64,000 nucleotides of DNA, taken from contig NC_135786.1 of assembly GCF_051106095.1 (NCBI RefSeq), forward strand, positions 19,733,501 to 19,797,500, given 5' to 3'. The DNA is from Pogona vitticeps. Taxonomy: Eukaryota; Chordata; Lepidosauria; Squamata; Agamidae. The first letter of the stretch is position 1; each line of letters begins with the position of its first letter. Shown here piece by piece: positions 1-11,330 of the stretch. A model generated the notes under the pieces. It was not told the origin of the DNA and searched no databases. It saw nothing but the letters and a program-made list of their open reading frames with translations. Position numbers and translations under genes: made by a program.

Positions 1-1177
1 AAATGGAACTACCCCTTCCTCCAGCACTACCTCTTGAATTTTGTCTTCCACTTAGAGATCCAAAACAGCCCAGCAGCTGTTGGGGACTTAAACTGATGGC
101 CTTGGCCATTTCTGTCAAGTCCCATGGCCCTTCCAGAGGATCTGGGGAATTACAGACTGAGGTGCTGAGAATTCTGAATTAGCAATTCTCCTCCCAAGTA
201 TGATTTGGAAAGTTCCTGTGGAAGAAAAAGGAGTTGCTATTAGAACAAAATGCCTCCAATATAGATGATAACTTGGAGCATTTTTTTCTTCAGCTAAAAG
301 AGCACCTCACAATAAGAAATGCTAAAACCAATTAATAAAACCGTAATAATAAAAGCCAAATGGGTATCTTCCACATGTTTCAGGCTATAGTTCTCTATGC
401 AGCGAAAATAACAGTGGACTCCCTGTTTTCTTCTGTCTCCAGGAATAATCCCCAGGACTGGACTAAAATTAAGAGGGAGCACCCCTGAAACTTTGTGGGG
501 TGCAGGGAAGAATCCACGAGTTCATCTCTGTTCAATGCCTTCGACAAGAATGCGCAGGAGGAGGGGGTATCAAGACATCACAAAGCAAAACAAAAAGCTG
601 CACAAAACTCTTATCAATAATATATTCCTATCTCCTTGTTTGAATTATTTTAGTTGATTCACAGGAAAAGGCCTCTTGAGATGCACACCTCATTTTTATG
701 CGTGCCCCAGGGGGACGGGAGTTGTATTACTCTGAAGTTACCTTTATACTGGCAGGCACAGGCGACAACTAGCCCCAAGCCGCAAGGGAGTTCTGGAATT
801 TAAACTTGTTAGGTGCTTTGCTTAATACAGCTGAGCTGGAATTTATGCTGGTATTGAAGTTTTCAGAGCTAGGCTATGCTCTTTGGAATGGAATTTCACA
901 CTAATGAGCCTTTTTTTAAAGAAAAATGTCTGGAAGCAGATTTCAAAGAACATTCAATTGTATCGTTTCATTCTGTACAAACAGCAGGAAATGACATACA
1001 CATCCAAGCAGCGCCCTCTACTGGACAAGAGCATGCGCTACAAATGCACTTGCTCAAATTTTGAGACGCAACATTGTGTACGATAGACATGGCTCGTTTG
1101 CATGCTCAAAAATATAGCCAATGGCAAGATATACTTATGTATGTATGTGAATAATTATAGGCTGCCCTATATCCAAA
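1..1177. other. Intergenic, no gene or repeat recognised
   Basis: Only short open frames without recognisable motifs are present. Base composition is even and no inverted or tandem structure stands out. Confidence 0.5.
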
Positions 1178-1189
1178 GATCTCAGGGAT

Positions 1190-1315
1190 TGTTGCTGTTG
1201 TTTAGTTGTGAAGTCGTGGCTGACTCTTCGTGGCCCCATGGATCAGAGCACACCAGGCCCTCCTGTCTTCCACTGCCTCCTGGAGTTGCGTCAAGTTCAT
1301 GTTGGTAGCTTCAGT
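1190..1315 (-). mobile_element. BovB LINE 3' end, short 5'-truncated copy
   Basis: The reverse complement carries the RTE/BovB tail: GAGGCAGTGGAAGACAGGAG, then CATGGGGCCACGAAGAGTCA, ending in a run of CAACAACA type. It is flanked by an exact 12-bp duplication GATCTCAGGGAT (1178-1189 and 1316-1327), which marks both insertion ends. Confidence 0.9.
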
Positions 1316-1389
1316 GATCTCAGGGATGGGTGCTGGCAATAAAACAACAGTACAGATGATTTAAAACAGTGTACACATGGTATGGTGAA

Positions 1390-2117
1390 ACACAACTTCA
1401 CACTCCTCTCAAACTGTGATTACTGAGCCCCCAAAGATGTTGCAGAGTTTTAAATTTTTGGTTAAAATCTGCTGGCTCCACAGAATAGCTTCAAACAGAG
1501 CAGAATAGCTTCAAACTCCCCAGAGTAGTCCACCCATTTCTCATTAACTGGTACAGTGGTGCCCCGCATAACGGGCGCCCCGTTTAACAACAAATCTGCA
1601 TAGCGAAGATTTTGCGATCGCATTGTGATGTTTTAGGTAGCGAAAAATTGCTTTGCAATGATCGGGAAGCTGTTTCACTTACCGATTTTCGCATAGCGAT
1701 GTTTTTTCTAACAGCTGATCGGCGGTTCCAAAATGGCTGCTGGGTAAAAAAAATGCCCGCCCGCTGTGTTTTTGCGCCCTTTCCTCACTTACCGGGCAGC
1801 GAAAATGGCGGCCGTATGGAGGATTTTCGCTGAACGGTGAGTTTTTTGCCCATATGGGCTTTTTTGTTTCGTGAAGAGACGATTCCACATAGCGACGATT
1901 TTTCCGGAACGGATTATCGTCACAATGCGGGGCACCACTGTACTGTACTTGTAATGTTTCATTTACTTGCAGATCAACAGCAAACTGACAAACATGACTG
2001 ACTGCCTTCAGACTTCAGCAGACTAAAGAGAGGGGGAAAGACACACAGCAGAGAGGTGGGGCTCTCTTTGAATTCAGAGGCAGGTAAGAAACTGTTGTTT
2101 AGTACTGGATAGACTGA
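1390..2117 (+). repeat. Dispersed repeat of unknown class, copy 1 (interrupted)
   Basis: It aligns with 62170-62560 through shared words such as TTGCAGAGTTTT, GAATAGCTTCAAA/AAAACTTCAAA, ACAAACATGACTG and CTCTCTTTGAATTCAGAGGC. It is interrupted by a Tigger-like MITE at 1554-1940. The right side stops near 2117, where a hAT-like repeat begins. No coding capacity is seen; it could be a terminal repeat of an old retroelement. Confidence 0.6.
1554..1940. mobile_element. Tigger-like (pogo/mariner) MITE with TA target site
   Basis: The element starts CAGTGGTGCCCCGCATAACG and ends CGGGGCACCACTG, an inverted terminal repeat bounded by TA on both sides (1552-1553, 1941-1942). The interior has GCGATCGCATTG-type words and AAAATGGC motifs shared with copies near 8.4, 19.1 and 23.9 kb. 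No transposase frame. Confidence 0.85.
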
Positions 2118-2398
2118 GTGTGCCTGCACACACTCCCCTCCCCACAGCTGCTTTGCGCGCACACACACGTGCCAGCACCAGCGTGAGTGCTCTCCCCTTC
2201 ACGCATGCGCCCGTGCGAAGGGGTGGGTGGGCCCGTAGGCAGGCGTGCAGGCACTCCTGCGCATGCGCGAAGGCGTGGGGGAGCGCTCATGCCGGTGCTG
2301 GCATGCGTGTGTGTGTGCCCAAGAGCATGTGGGGGGTACCCCGCCTTCCTCAGAGGCTCAGCCAATCCGTGGTCCCACAACGGTTGGGGACCGCTGCT
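2118..2398. mobile_element. hAT-like (Charlie type) MITE remnant, CpG- and GT-rich
   Basis: The right end reads GGTTGGGGACCGCTG, the inverse of the CAGCGGTCCCCAACC terminus common in hAT-Charlie elements. The interior is a long imperfect inverted repeat: CACACGTGCCAGCACCAGCG near 2165 pairs with the GCCGGTGCTGGCATGCGTGT region near 2290. The left terminus is not recognisable. A relative lies at 23222-23400. Confidence 0.6.
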
Positions 2399-2399
2399 A

Positions 2400-3690
2400 A
2401 GAGATCCATTGGGACTTTGGTGCTTCCACTGATCTCATACAAACAACAAACAAACAACAATCCAGAATTACCTATTACATATTGCCTTTTCAGGTACTTT
2501 TTTGTCTTAACCAGTGTATTCACACCCATGCTTTTTCTGCAAACTGTAATGCTAAGAAATAAAAGTGCTTTGGCAGTTTACAGGCTGGCCCTGGGATTGG
2601 AATTTTTCAGTGGGTTTAAGAAATGCACACTTCTTGTGCAATGAACCCCTAATCCTTACCTTAAGCACACTACTAAACTGCTTTAAGTACACAGGATTTC
2701 TAGCAGGGTCAAAAACACCTCGTAACTCATTCAATGCAACATCTCTTTCTGTGCCTGTCTATGTGTCTTGGAGAGAACCAAGGAAGTAGTGACTGAATGT
2801 GACTTTAGTCGTAGACGTGGCTCTGCTTTCTTAGAACTATAGACCTAGAATTGAACCCTATGGAACACTGAATCCAGGATCCTCTCCTTTGGAGACACAT
2901 TGTTCTCCATATGCAGAAAACAACCATGGAAAAGAGGGTTTGGTGCCCCCCTTCCAAGTGCCTTGGAGAAAACCAGGTAAGGAAAGACTGAATAGTTCTG
3001 TACATAAGGTTCACCTGGACTTACCCAGTCCTGCATTGAGGCCAGAGTGGCTGCTGGGGCTCTCCTACAGCGGTCAGGAGGCAATGGCGGCCACCACGTG
3101 GCGAGCAGCAGGGGGGCCAGGAAGGCCCATGCCTGGCCCGAGGGCACTGCCCCCTATAGGGATTAGCTGGCGCATGGCAATGGGTGTTTGGGCTGCTTGC
3201 CAGTGGATGTGAGGGATGGGGCTTCCAGTCCGGTCCACCAGCACAGTTTAAAGGGGCAAGCTGAGGCAGGGCACCTCAGTTCACCAGAACACAAGTCCCC
3301 TTGCCCTCCCACTCTAGTTGGTTGCTTTAACCTCTTGTGGTTACACACTGATTTGGATGTTCCTCATTTGGGTTTTCTAGTTTTATATGTTGAATCGTCA
3401 CAACTTTTCAGGCATTGGGAAGGATCATCAGGCGAAGACCTGCATGTTTGAGTGGGGGAGAAATCCCCAAATTGGAGCCTTGGCGGGGGGGGGCTGGATC
3501 TACCTCAGATCAAGGGGGGGAGAGATTTTTCCCCTGCCCTAGGAGGTCTCTTACGGGGACAGTGGTCTGCACTGGGTGGCATTCGGGTCCCCCGATGAGG
3601 TGGATCCAACCCAATGCTTGGCCAGGACGACTGCTGCAGTGATCAATAAAGTTCTGGCCTCTTTCCTCCAATTATAGTGTTTGTGTGTGT
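2400..3690. other. Intergenic; possible retroelement 3' remnant at 3170-3690
   Basis: 2400-3170 shows nothing I recognise. From about 3170 the sequence becomes GC-rich and ends in an AATAAA signal (3645-3650) followed by a GT-rich tract, as at the end of a retroelement transcript or an old LTR. No protein domain or terminal repeat supports a firm family. Confidence 0.25.
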
Positions 3691-5790
3691 GTCAGTTACT
3701 TTAGGCCTAGCCAGCTGAGCAGTAGGCCATCAACGTTTTAACCTGCTATGAAAACCAACTCTTTACGTACTGGGTGAGGGTAAAATCTTCTCCCTAGGGA
3801 GAACTCAATGGAAATCTGTTGCTCCAGTTGGAACAGGTGAATATTTATAACAATGATTGGTTGGTCCATTTGGCTGGACAATTATAAAGGCACCTCCCCT
3901 TTCCTGAGGATGTATTTTAGAAGTACTGTATAAATAAAATGTTATATCACTATCAGGACTAGTTCCAACAAATTTAACAAGTAATAACTGTTGCCTTGTA
4001 TATCAGCGGTGATGTACTCCCCCCCCCACAGCATGGAGGTATGGATGAAGCAGCTTAGAGGAATAAGCAAGCAGCATCCAGTCAGAGAGAGGGAGGAAGG
4101 AAGGAAGGAAGGAAGGATGGGGCAGAGCTCACCTTACAGCAGAGAACTCATACCTGCTCTTATCTGCATGTTATCTGCATTTATTTTATTATTTTTATTT
4201 TATTAGATTTATACCCCACCTATCTAGACCAAAGGTCATACTCTTACATATGCATGTCACATATGCAAACATTCAAGTTGAGTGATTTTTAGATACCTTT
4301 TATGAATTGTCCTATTTCACCTCTGGAATCAGTGTACGGGCGATAAAGATGGAACGTCGCAACCTATTGATGGGAAACAGAATTTTGAAAAAGAATTAAA
4401 GTACTTTTATAAAGTACCTGTGGGGGTCAACAACACTTGATTATACGCTCTAATGGAGCTGGGTTTTCAGCAAAACTGGTCAGGTGCACCCTGCGTCACC
4501 CAGGTGGAATGGCAGTTGCATTTTGAACACAGCAATGATTTTTGTATCTGAACTTGCAGGTAACATGTAGGTTTGATCAGAAATGATTACCTACTTGTGG
4601 CTCATTTGTGCACATCGTCACTTGATGCACCGTGAATGAGCAATTTAGTCCGGAAGTGTGAACAATCCTTTAGTAACAGATGCACACAAATGACATAACT
4701 CCCTCTTTTCTCCCAAGATTCCTTCAGAGTTTTGCCCTGCTGCAATTTTTTTTTAATCCAACGGGCTCCACGTCCCAAGGCTGGTTAGCAGAAAGCTAAA
4801 TCACGATACCTTGCCAAATCCAGAATGATGTAGCCTACACACGTCCCTGAATTTTATGAAAGATGGTAAGATTTGTGGAGGAAAAAGCTCAGAGAACATT
4901 ATTCTTGGTGTGCTTTGGCATGAGCAAGTTAATAAATTCTAGTTGTCTTGGCCCTTAGGAATTCAGTTCTGTCTAAAATTTCAGTCTTGTTTTCCACATT
5001 CTCTCCCTGGTGGAGCTTGAACTCAGAAATAGCATCACTCAATGGCTCGTTAGTTTGATAAACTGGTATAAGTGACTCAAGCTAGAATGGGTACCTCTAA
5101 CATAGAGGCATTTACAGACCCCTGGGGAATTCTGCAAAACACCAAACAGTCTTCAGGTCCTGAATCACAGTAAAACATTCTGAAATCTTTAATGTTTACA
5201 TGTATATAAATGTGTACACATGTGCATCTCTATCGGCACTCTCTCTCATTCTCTCCATCACATACACACACATTTGTGTGTAAACACAAAAGAAAAAGAC
5301 GAGTTGGCGGTGATTCAGTATCTAAAGATTTCCTGGTATTTTGCAGAATTCCCTTGCCTTTCCTTTATATATAAGAAAGTATATATAAATATATATTTGC
5401 TGTGAAAATGTCATCACTAAAATATGGAATAGGTTTCTCCCACTTGGCTTCTATTACTAGTAAAGCATTCAAAGGCTTCTGGAATAGAATTACCCAACGA
5501 ATGCAAATCTCCGCTGAGTATTCAAAGAGTCCCTCTGCTGGTGTTGCTTTCCCTTTTCAATCCTGCATTACAATAAAAATGAGTAAATATTAATCCAGAG
5601 CTGTCTGGTTTTTTGAGTCTACCATACGTTTGCTGGTTATCATGTTGTTCCCAGCAGCATTTCACCTTGAAACTGTATTTATAGAAACATGTGTTGGTAT
5701 AAATTTGGGGGAGATAACTACTTTTTTAGGTGGAGGGGGTTGGTCCAGATGTGACAAATCTATCACAGGTGTAGCTCATTAGTTGTCACA
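3691..5790. other. Intergenic, mostly unique; short GGAA array and L2-type tail
   Basis: A (GGAA)n tract lies near 4095-4116. At about 4170-4235 an antisense L2-like 3' end (TTTATACCCCACCTATCTAG) is visible. AT-rich TATATAAATATATATT occurs near 5380. The remainder shows no gene or repeat and could include conserved noncoding DNA. Confidence 0.4.
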
Positions 5791-5799
5791 TCCCGCCAG

Positions 5800-6097
5800 T
5801 AAGATAAATGGTCCATTTTAAAGGTTATGCAGGTTGCAAATGCCGCAGACCAGAACTGCAGGCTGGGTGTGTTAATTCCTCTGCACAAACTTGGTGTATT
5901 TCTGTTTTCGTGAAGCTAAGCACATGCAGAGCAGGCACAAAAGGATGGGCTGATGGACCCCGCCCCCCAAAAGAGCCAAAGTACGTGTGGCAAAGACCCC
6001 TTAGTGCTCAGACCTGAGATCTGTCTCTGCTGCCTGGTCCTGCCATGGCCATGGACCGGCACTGGGCCACGGACTGGGGGTTGGAGGCCCCTGTTCT
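5800..6097. mobile_element. hAT-like (Charlie type) element remnant
   Basis: The right end reads ACTGGGGGTTGGAGGCCCCTG, a hAT-Charlie type terminus in reverse, preceded by TGGCCATGGACCGGCACTGG. This resembles the sub-terminal region of non-autonomous Charlie elements. The left end is uncertain. Confidence 0.55.
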
Positions 6098-7340
6098 AAA
6101 CTATCCTCGATTCTTCTCAGTAGGCATGTGCCATTCCTTTTGTTGCTGTTGCTGCTGTTTAAATTCCCAGCATTTTTTTCAAGAAAACCCCAAGCAGAAC
6201 AGTGGCAGTTCCAGCTGACACACCCATGCCTACAGACCCTCCACATTTTGCTCATCTGGTGGCAAACCACTATTCTAGGTGGTTTACAACATGAAAGCAC
6301 ATAAAAACACCCAACCCCAAATATGATACAGAAACTCCTCCATAGCCTAACGGAACCTGCTTTTTCATAAGTCCATCTTTGGAGGAGAGGGTTTGTGTAA
6401 AGAGGCAAATACAAATGGGAAAATGTTTTGTTTTGTTTTTTTCCTCCTACAATTGTCAGAATACCAAAATCTCACAGTCATCTTGTCCAGGTACAGATAA
6501 ACAAACACCCACTGTCAAACTAACTTCCTAATTGGCAAATATCTTAATTCTTCTTAAAAACCAGTCCATCAACTGCACAATTCACAAGCCTCAGGAGGTT
6601 TAAACAACACACACACACACACATTTTTTAATGAAGTAGAACCGGGGCAACAAAAATAACTAAGAGAAACAGTGCTACTGCTTTAGAGTACTTTGAGTCA
6701 GGAGGATTCCCTGTTGACCGTTTGGCTATCGTTGTGAAAAATAGGTTTCCATGTGATTATTTTAGTATTCATGCAGTGATAAGAAACATATCTGAGAAGA
6801 CTGTGATTCTTCAGTACGGCATAGTACAATTAGATTGAAAATATCATATAAATTGCAACATGTATTAAATGTCAAAATACCTACTCTGAATTATGAATTG
6901 AAATGATATTATTTAAAAACATGTGCGAAAGGCATCTTCATAATTATATGTTATCAACACAGAGACAGATTAGCTTTTCTTTTAACATAATTAATTTTAT
7001 GCACAATGCATTTGTTTGTGGTATTTGTCATTGTTCATCAATATAATTATGAATTACTAAGAATTGTTTTCTAGAAATCTTTTTAGTTATTTTAATTGCC
7101 TGTTGATTTCTCTCTATATCCATCTTTCAGTCTTCTTGAGTAATTCACTGGGCACCACCCTGATGCCATACAATGCACTGTGTAGGTTTTGACATGGTTT
7201 TGGACCTCAGTGACCAAAATCTTGTTGCTTAGTGTAGTAAAACACACGGGTAGGCCCATCGAATCGTCTGGGAATTGATGAGTCAACTCCTCCCATAGAT
7301 GCAAATAGGCCTACTCTAACTGCAACTCACTTCCCCAAGC
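6098..7340. other. Intergenic, AT-rich, no gene recognised
   Basis: A short CA tract lies at about 6608-6623. The rest is unique AT-rich sequence with no recognised repeat or coding signature. Confidence 0.4.
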
Positions 7341-7344
7341 CCAG

Positions 7345-7557
7345 TATGATGGTTGGAATGGTGGATCAGGATTTGGGAGATGCAGATTTATATCCTCACC
7401 AAATGATACTGGGTCGCGAGGGCCAATCATTCCTGAAACAGACCTACCTCGTGGGATTTTGTGTAGATAGACCAGAAAGATGGGAAGCCATAAATGCCAC
7501 CTTGAGCTCATCAGAGGAAGAATAGAACAATTAAAAATGGATGGATGGATGGCCCTG
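7345..7557 (+). repeat. tRNA-derived SINE, diverged sense copy
   Basis: It shows the typical body of a sauropsid SINE: a 'GGGAGATGCAGATTTATATC' line, a 'GGGCCAATCA' line, 'CCTACCTCGTGGGATTTTGT' and a 'CCTTGAGCTCATCAGAGGAA' tail, ending in ATGG repeats. The tRNA head is eroded. Confidence 0.55.
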
Positions 7558-7559
7558 AT

Positions 7560-8403
7560 CTCCTTTAAGATATTAGCTGTCCCTAGATGAAAGTCCTGCA
7601 TTGCCCTGACATTTCTGGCCAGTAATCACAGTTGACACTACTTGAAACCTGCAAGACATCCATCAGTGTTCATGTGTAGCCCTTTTGACTCTTAACCTCA
7701 CAGAAAACAAGCTCCTACAGCATAGCAGGCAGCACAAAAATTCTGCCAAAGCAAAATTGGTACCATTATGACAAACATTAATCCCCAACTGGAGAAGAGA
7801 GGAATGACGACAGCTCTGGGAGTTGTATTTAAAAAAAAGAAATACATGTCTAAGTTCTGGTTCTAGGTTTGTATTTCTCAGTACCCAGCGATGGATAGCT
7901 AAGACACACTGATATAGAGTAGTTGCTGGGGGGCACCAGATGATATACAGTAGTTGCTGGGGGGGGGCACCAGATGGAGATGCTGAAGAGGAATAATCTC
8001 AGGACCGATACCTGGATATGGCCAAAAGTACTTTATTCCTGGTCTTGGAGTGGAACAACCTTCTTATAAAGCCCCACAATACTTATCAGGATGTAGGGCT
8101 ACCACTGCAAAACACTCTACATATAGCAGGACATAGACATCTCAGGGCACACACAGCATGGGCAGATCAGGGGCAGTCCCTAAAAACTGTATGGATGAGG
8201 AACTCTCTGCTTGGTCAACGGGCAATCCCAGCCCTAGAGTTAGACGTGCACAGTAGGAATACCCGTTTCTAAAGGGGACTGGTTTTAAACTGTCACCATC
8301 ACCACCCCACGGATATAAAAAACCACGGATTATAGCGAGCCTTTTATGTAACATGGCCTTTGCCTCCCTATAGTGGCCAGTTCTGATAACTACATTGTGA
8401 AAA
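7560..8403. other. Intergenic with a short tandem duplication at 7911-7977
   Basis: The segment TAGTTGCTGGGGGGCACCAG occurs twice back to back, with a longer G run in the second copy. No gene is seen; an 84-codon frame at 8018-8272 has no recognisable motif. Confidence 0.45.
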
Positions 8404-8405
8404 TA

Positions 8406-8681
8406 CAGTGGTGCCTCGCTTAACGGGCGCCCCATTTAACGACGAATCCACATAGCGAAGATTTTGCGATCGCATTGCGATGTTCCCTATGGGGAAAAAT
8501 CGCTTTTCGATTTTTCCCCATAGGCCCCATTTTCCCCCAGCTGACCGGTGGGGGCTTCGGACCTTCTGAAGCTCCCACCAGTCAGGTGGGGGAAAATGCC
8601 GGCAGGCGCTGGGAAGGAGGGCGGGGGAGCCTTCCCCCGCCCTCCTGGCCAAGCGCCAGCCGGTCAGTCGGCCGAAAAAGT
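8406..8681 (+). mobile_element. Tigger-like MITE, left part only
   Basis: It starts CAGTGGTGCCTCGCTTAACG after TA and matches the 1554 copy in its first 60 bases. It contains a perfect hairpin (CCTATGGGGAAAAATCG at 8486-8502 pairing with 8508-8524) and a long GC-rich inverted segment. It has no right terminus and runs directly into a BovB tail. Confidence 0.75.
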
Positions 8682-8812
8682 GTCATTGAAGCAACCAAAA
8701 TGAATTTGACACAACTCCGGGAGGCAGTGGAAGATAGGAGGGCCTGGCATGCTCTGGTCCATGGGGTCATGAAGAGTCGGACACGACTAAACGACTAAAC
8801 AACAACGACGTA
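8682..8812 (+). mobile_element. BovB LINE 3' end, 5'-truncated
   Basis: Translation in one frame gives IEATKMNLTQLREAVEDRRAWHALVHGVMKSRTRLND, the RTE/BovB ORF2 C-terminus, followed by GACTAAACAACAACGACG. It begins within about 5 bases of where the 1190-1315 copy begins. Confidence 0.9.
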
Positions 8813-9595
8813 CCCAATCAAATGTAAATTGTGGGGTAAATGGCCATCCTTGTTGCTCCCTGGTTTGAACTACATATCGGGCTTTTCTCAGCAAAAATAT
8901 ATGGCTGTGGAGTGTCCCTGCTGAATACTAAACAAAATATGTAGGCATGATTTGGTCTGGAGTGTGGCAACTGAGAGTCATTAGCTTTACAAAACAACTG
9001 CTCCTGGTGGAGGTGAAAGTGTGAAAATGGAGTGATTGACATGGGTCAGCAGAGATGTCTATTTTCCGACACAGCTTCTTGCTCCTGAAGAGAACTTGAG
9101 AAAGGAAAAAAAAACAGTCTTACTCTCTTCTCATCTGATTCCTCTGTTAAAGATTAAATCCCCACCCTCAAAAAACCACACAGAAGATCTTGTAGGATTT
9201 CTCAGAAGGTTCATGATCATTCCCCCCCCCCCCAAAAAAAAAGGAATGTCAAGCTGCTCAGAACTGCTTGCAATTCCTGCTTGGAGTGGCATGTTTCCTG
9301 CACAAGATTCACTTGGAAAGGGTTTCATGCCTCCCCCAGCTGAGTCTTCTGGATAAGAGGAAGATGATGGAGGAAGCCAGTGCACAAGGGGAACTTGAAG
9401 GCTCAGCTGGCAGCACCCTCTCAAAAGTTCATGAGAGGAAGACATTATAGTTACTCATGATCAGCCAAAATGGAAACACTTCCCTTCCTCCCTATATAAG
9501 CTCGTCTCAGCTTGGCCCGGGTCTCAAGATAGGACAACTTTGTTCAGCAGAGTGTTTTGAATCAGATACATTTCAGACAGTCACCGTTGTGTACT
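8813..9595. other. Intergenic, no gene recognised
   Basis: The stretch contains a C/A homopolymer pair near 9222-9242. No repeat or gene is recognised. Confidence 0.4.
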
Positions 9596-9597
9596 GG

Positions 9598-9750
9598 GCA
9601 CCACATCAGGTTACAACTAAGCAGATCTGGATTCAAATCCCTGCCTAGCCATGGAAGCTCACTGAGGGGCAGTAAGGGTAACTCCTTGAACACTTCACAT
9701 GCCTCAAAAACCCCTATTAGAATCCAAAACTACTTGATGGCACAGAACAT
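9598..9750 (+). repeat. tRNA-derived SINE, sense copy
   Basis: It has the B-box-like segment GATTCAAATCCCTGCCTAGCC and ends in ACTACTTGATGGCACAGAAC, the 'CTTGATGGCACATAAC' tail shared with copies near 13.3, 24.3 and 48.2 kb. Confidence 0.65.
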
Positions 9751-9954
9751 TTCCATTGCTAAACTTGTTTCTTGATTGCACTATTATTGTATTTAAGGTG
9801 TGATCACACAGTTCCCTGAAATTGGAAATGGGAAAGGACGGCCAGTGTAAGCACATCATAAATGCACCCAGACACCAAGCATTCTGAGAACGGGGGAGAC
9901 TGAACTGATCCTGTAACATTTCCTTACTCTGTATTTTCCCCCCAGGATCTTATA

Positions 9955-10600
9955 AAGCCCTATTGATGACTGGGGCTGGTTGTAGGGATCACATAATCAC
10001 CCTGTTACAGCAGCTCCACTGGCTGCTGACTTAAAGTGCTGGTTTTAACCTATAAAGCCGCAAATGGCCTGCGTCCAAGCTATCTCAAAGACCGCATCGC
10101 CCATTATGAGCCGGCTCAGGTGTTAAGATCATCAGGAGAGGCCTTTCTCTCAGTCCCACCACTTTCACAGCTACATTTGGCGGTGTCACAGGAGAGGGCC
10201 TTCTGTATTGCTGCTTCCAGTCTTTGGAACTCCCTCCCACCGGAGGCCAGGCTGGCCCCATCTTTGCTGTCCCTCCGCAAGCAGGCAAAGAACTTTCTCT
10301 TTAGGCAAGCCTTCCCTCCATAACCAGCTACCTGTGTGCGAGTTTTAGATAGCTTGCTATGCATTACTGTTTTGACTGGGTTTGTAGTACTGCTTGTTTT
10401 CCATTTCTCACAGTGGATTTTCCTAACTGTACACTTACTCTTAACTTTAATATTGCCTGTAAATGATGTTAAGATGCCTCTTTACTCATTTTTCATAGTT
10501 TTAAATATTGTCTTTTAATGATGTTAATCACCTTTGTTATACTCATTGTTTTCAACTTTAAATATTGCCTTTGCTGCAAGCTGCCTTACATCTTTTTCAA
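9955..10600 (+). mobile_element. L2-type LINE 3' end, just upstream of the ZFP64 promoter
   Basis: It encodes TYKAANGLRPSYLKDRI, then ERAFCIAASSLWNSLPPEAR and LLSLRKQAKNFLFRQAF. This is the conserved C-terminal region of L2/CR1-group ORF2. An AT-rich 3' UTR follows to about 10600. Confidence 0.9.
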
Positions 10601-10639
10601 GGACTGTGCAAAATTATGCCCTTTTTTTCTTTTTGTGCT

Positions 10640-10996
10640 ATGTACAGTCAATTCGTTTGGAAGGAACTCCGATAGCGGAGCGGGAACAACTCCCAACTAA
10701 CTGCAGCCCGATTATTTCTCAGCAACCTTGCATAGATTTCCGCAAAAGCCTTTTCTCCCTCCTCGTTACACTGTGGGCAAGGAGACATGCAATGGCTTCA
10801 GTAACCGCTACGGAGCATGCTCCGGCTCCACACATCCGACCCCGCCCTTTGAGCTGGAGGGGGGGGCGAGCAGAAAGCCTTTTCTATTTGCAAAGCTCCC
10901 GTATTATTCCTCCCCGTCGGCTTGGCTTGACTCTCCTGCAAAGATAGCCCGTCGTCCTGGCCGGTGCAACGCGGCCACGACGACGACGGAGCTACG
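10640..10996 (+). promoter_or_regulatory. ZFP64: ZFP64 promoter and 5' UTR region
   Basis: This unique stretch lies between the tail of an L2 fragment and the first ATG. It becomes GC-rich from about 10800, with a GC-box-like CCCCGCCC near 10842 and no evident TATA box, which fits a housekeeping-type dispersed start. The transcription start cannot be placed from sequence alone. Confidence 0.65.
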
Positions 10997-11330
10997 ATGA
11001 TGATGAACCCGAGCACCGCCACGGCCAACCCCATGCAATGTAAGTGGCTGCGGCTCTTATCCCCGCTCCCGGGCCGGCGGGTTGGAGAAGGCGCCGGGAA
11101 CTCGAGCTCGGGCCGGCCCCGAAAGCTGAGTAGCGGTAGAAGCGCGCGCTCGGCGAGCCCGGGAATCTGGCTTGGAAAAGCGAACGCGGGCCCGGGAACC
11201 TGGGTGGAGGCGGGGGCAAAAAGCCGCGAAGGGATTGGCGGGGGGGGGGGGGGGAAGAGGTTCGCCGCGGGGAGGGTGGCGGCGGCCTTGCGGGTGGGTG
11301 GCCGGCCCGGGAAGGAGGGTGTAAACCCGC
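10800..11330. promoter_or_regulatory. ZFP64: CpG island over exon 1
   Basis: CpG dinucleotides are dense here (CGACGACGACGG, GGCCGGCGGG, GCGCGCTCGGCG) while the flanks are AT-rich and CpG-poor. A run of G follows near 11240-11255. The island covers the proposed promoter, exon 1 and the start of intron 1. It is the only CpG-rich block here not explained by a repeat. Confidence 0.85.
10997..11039 (+). CDS. ZFP64: ZFP64 coding exon 1 (start codon)
   Basis: Three consecutive ATG codons (10997, 11000, 11003) open MMMNPSTATANPMQ, followed by a consensus GTAAGT donor at 11040. The exon ends one base into a codon; the T joins TT of exon 2 to give Phe just before PGGTTVLVE, where human has Ile. The third ATG lines up best with the mammalian N-terminus (MN...). 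The same frame is open upstream to at least 10964 but has no further ATG there. The exon lies in the CpG island, as expected for a first exon. The N-terminal sequence itself is not conserved enough to confirm which ATG is used. Confidence 0.8.

Noticed and set aside
2099-2644. Long overlapping frames with HTHT and CVC runs
   Set aside because: They lie in a GT- and CpG-rich hAT-like MITE and reflect its inverted structure.
3170-3690. Solo LTR
   Set aside because: Only an AATAAA and a GT-rich tract support it; no terminal inverted dinucleotides or target duplication could be shown, so it is listed only as a possible remnant.
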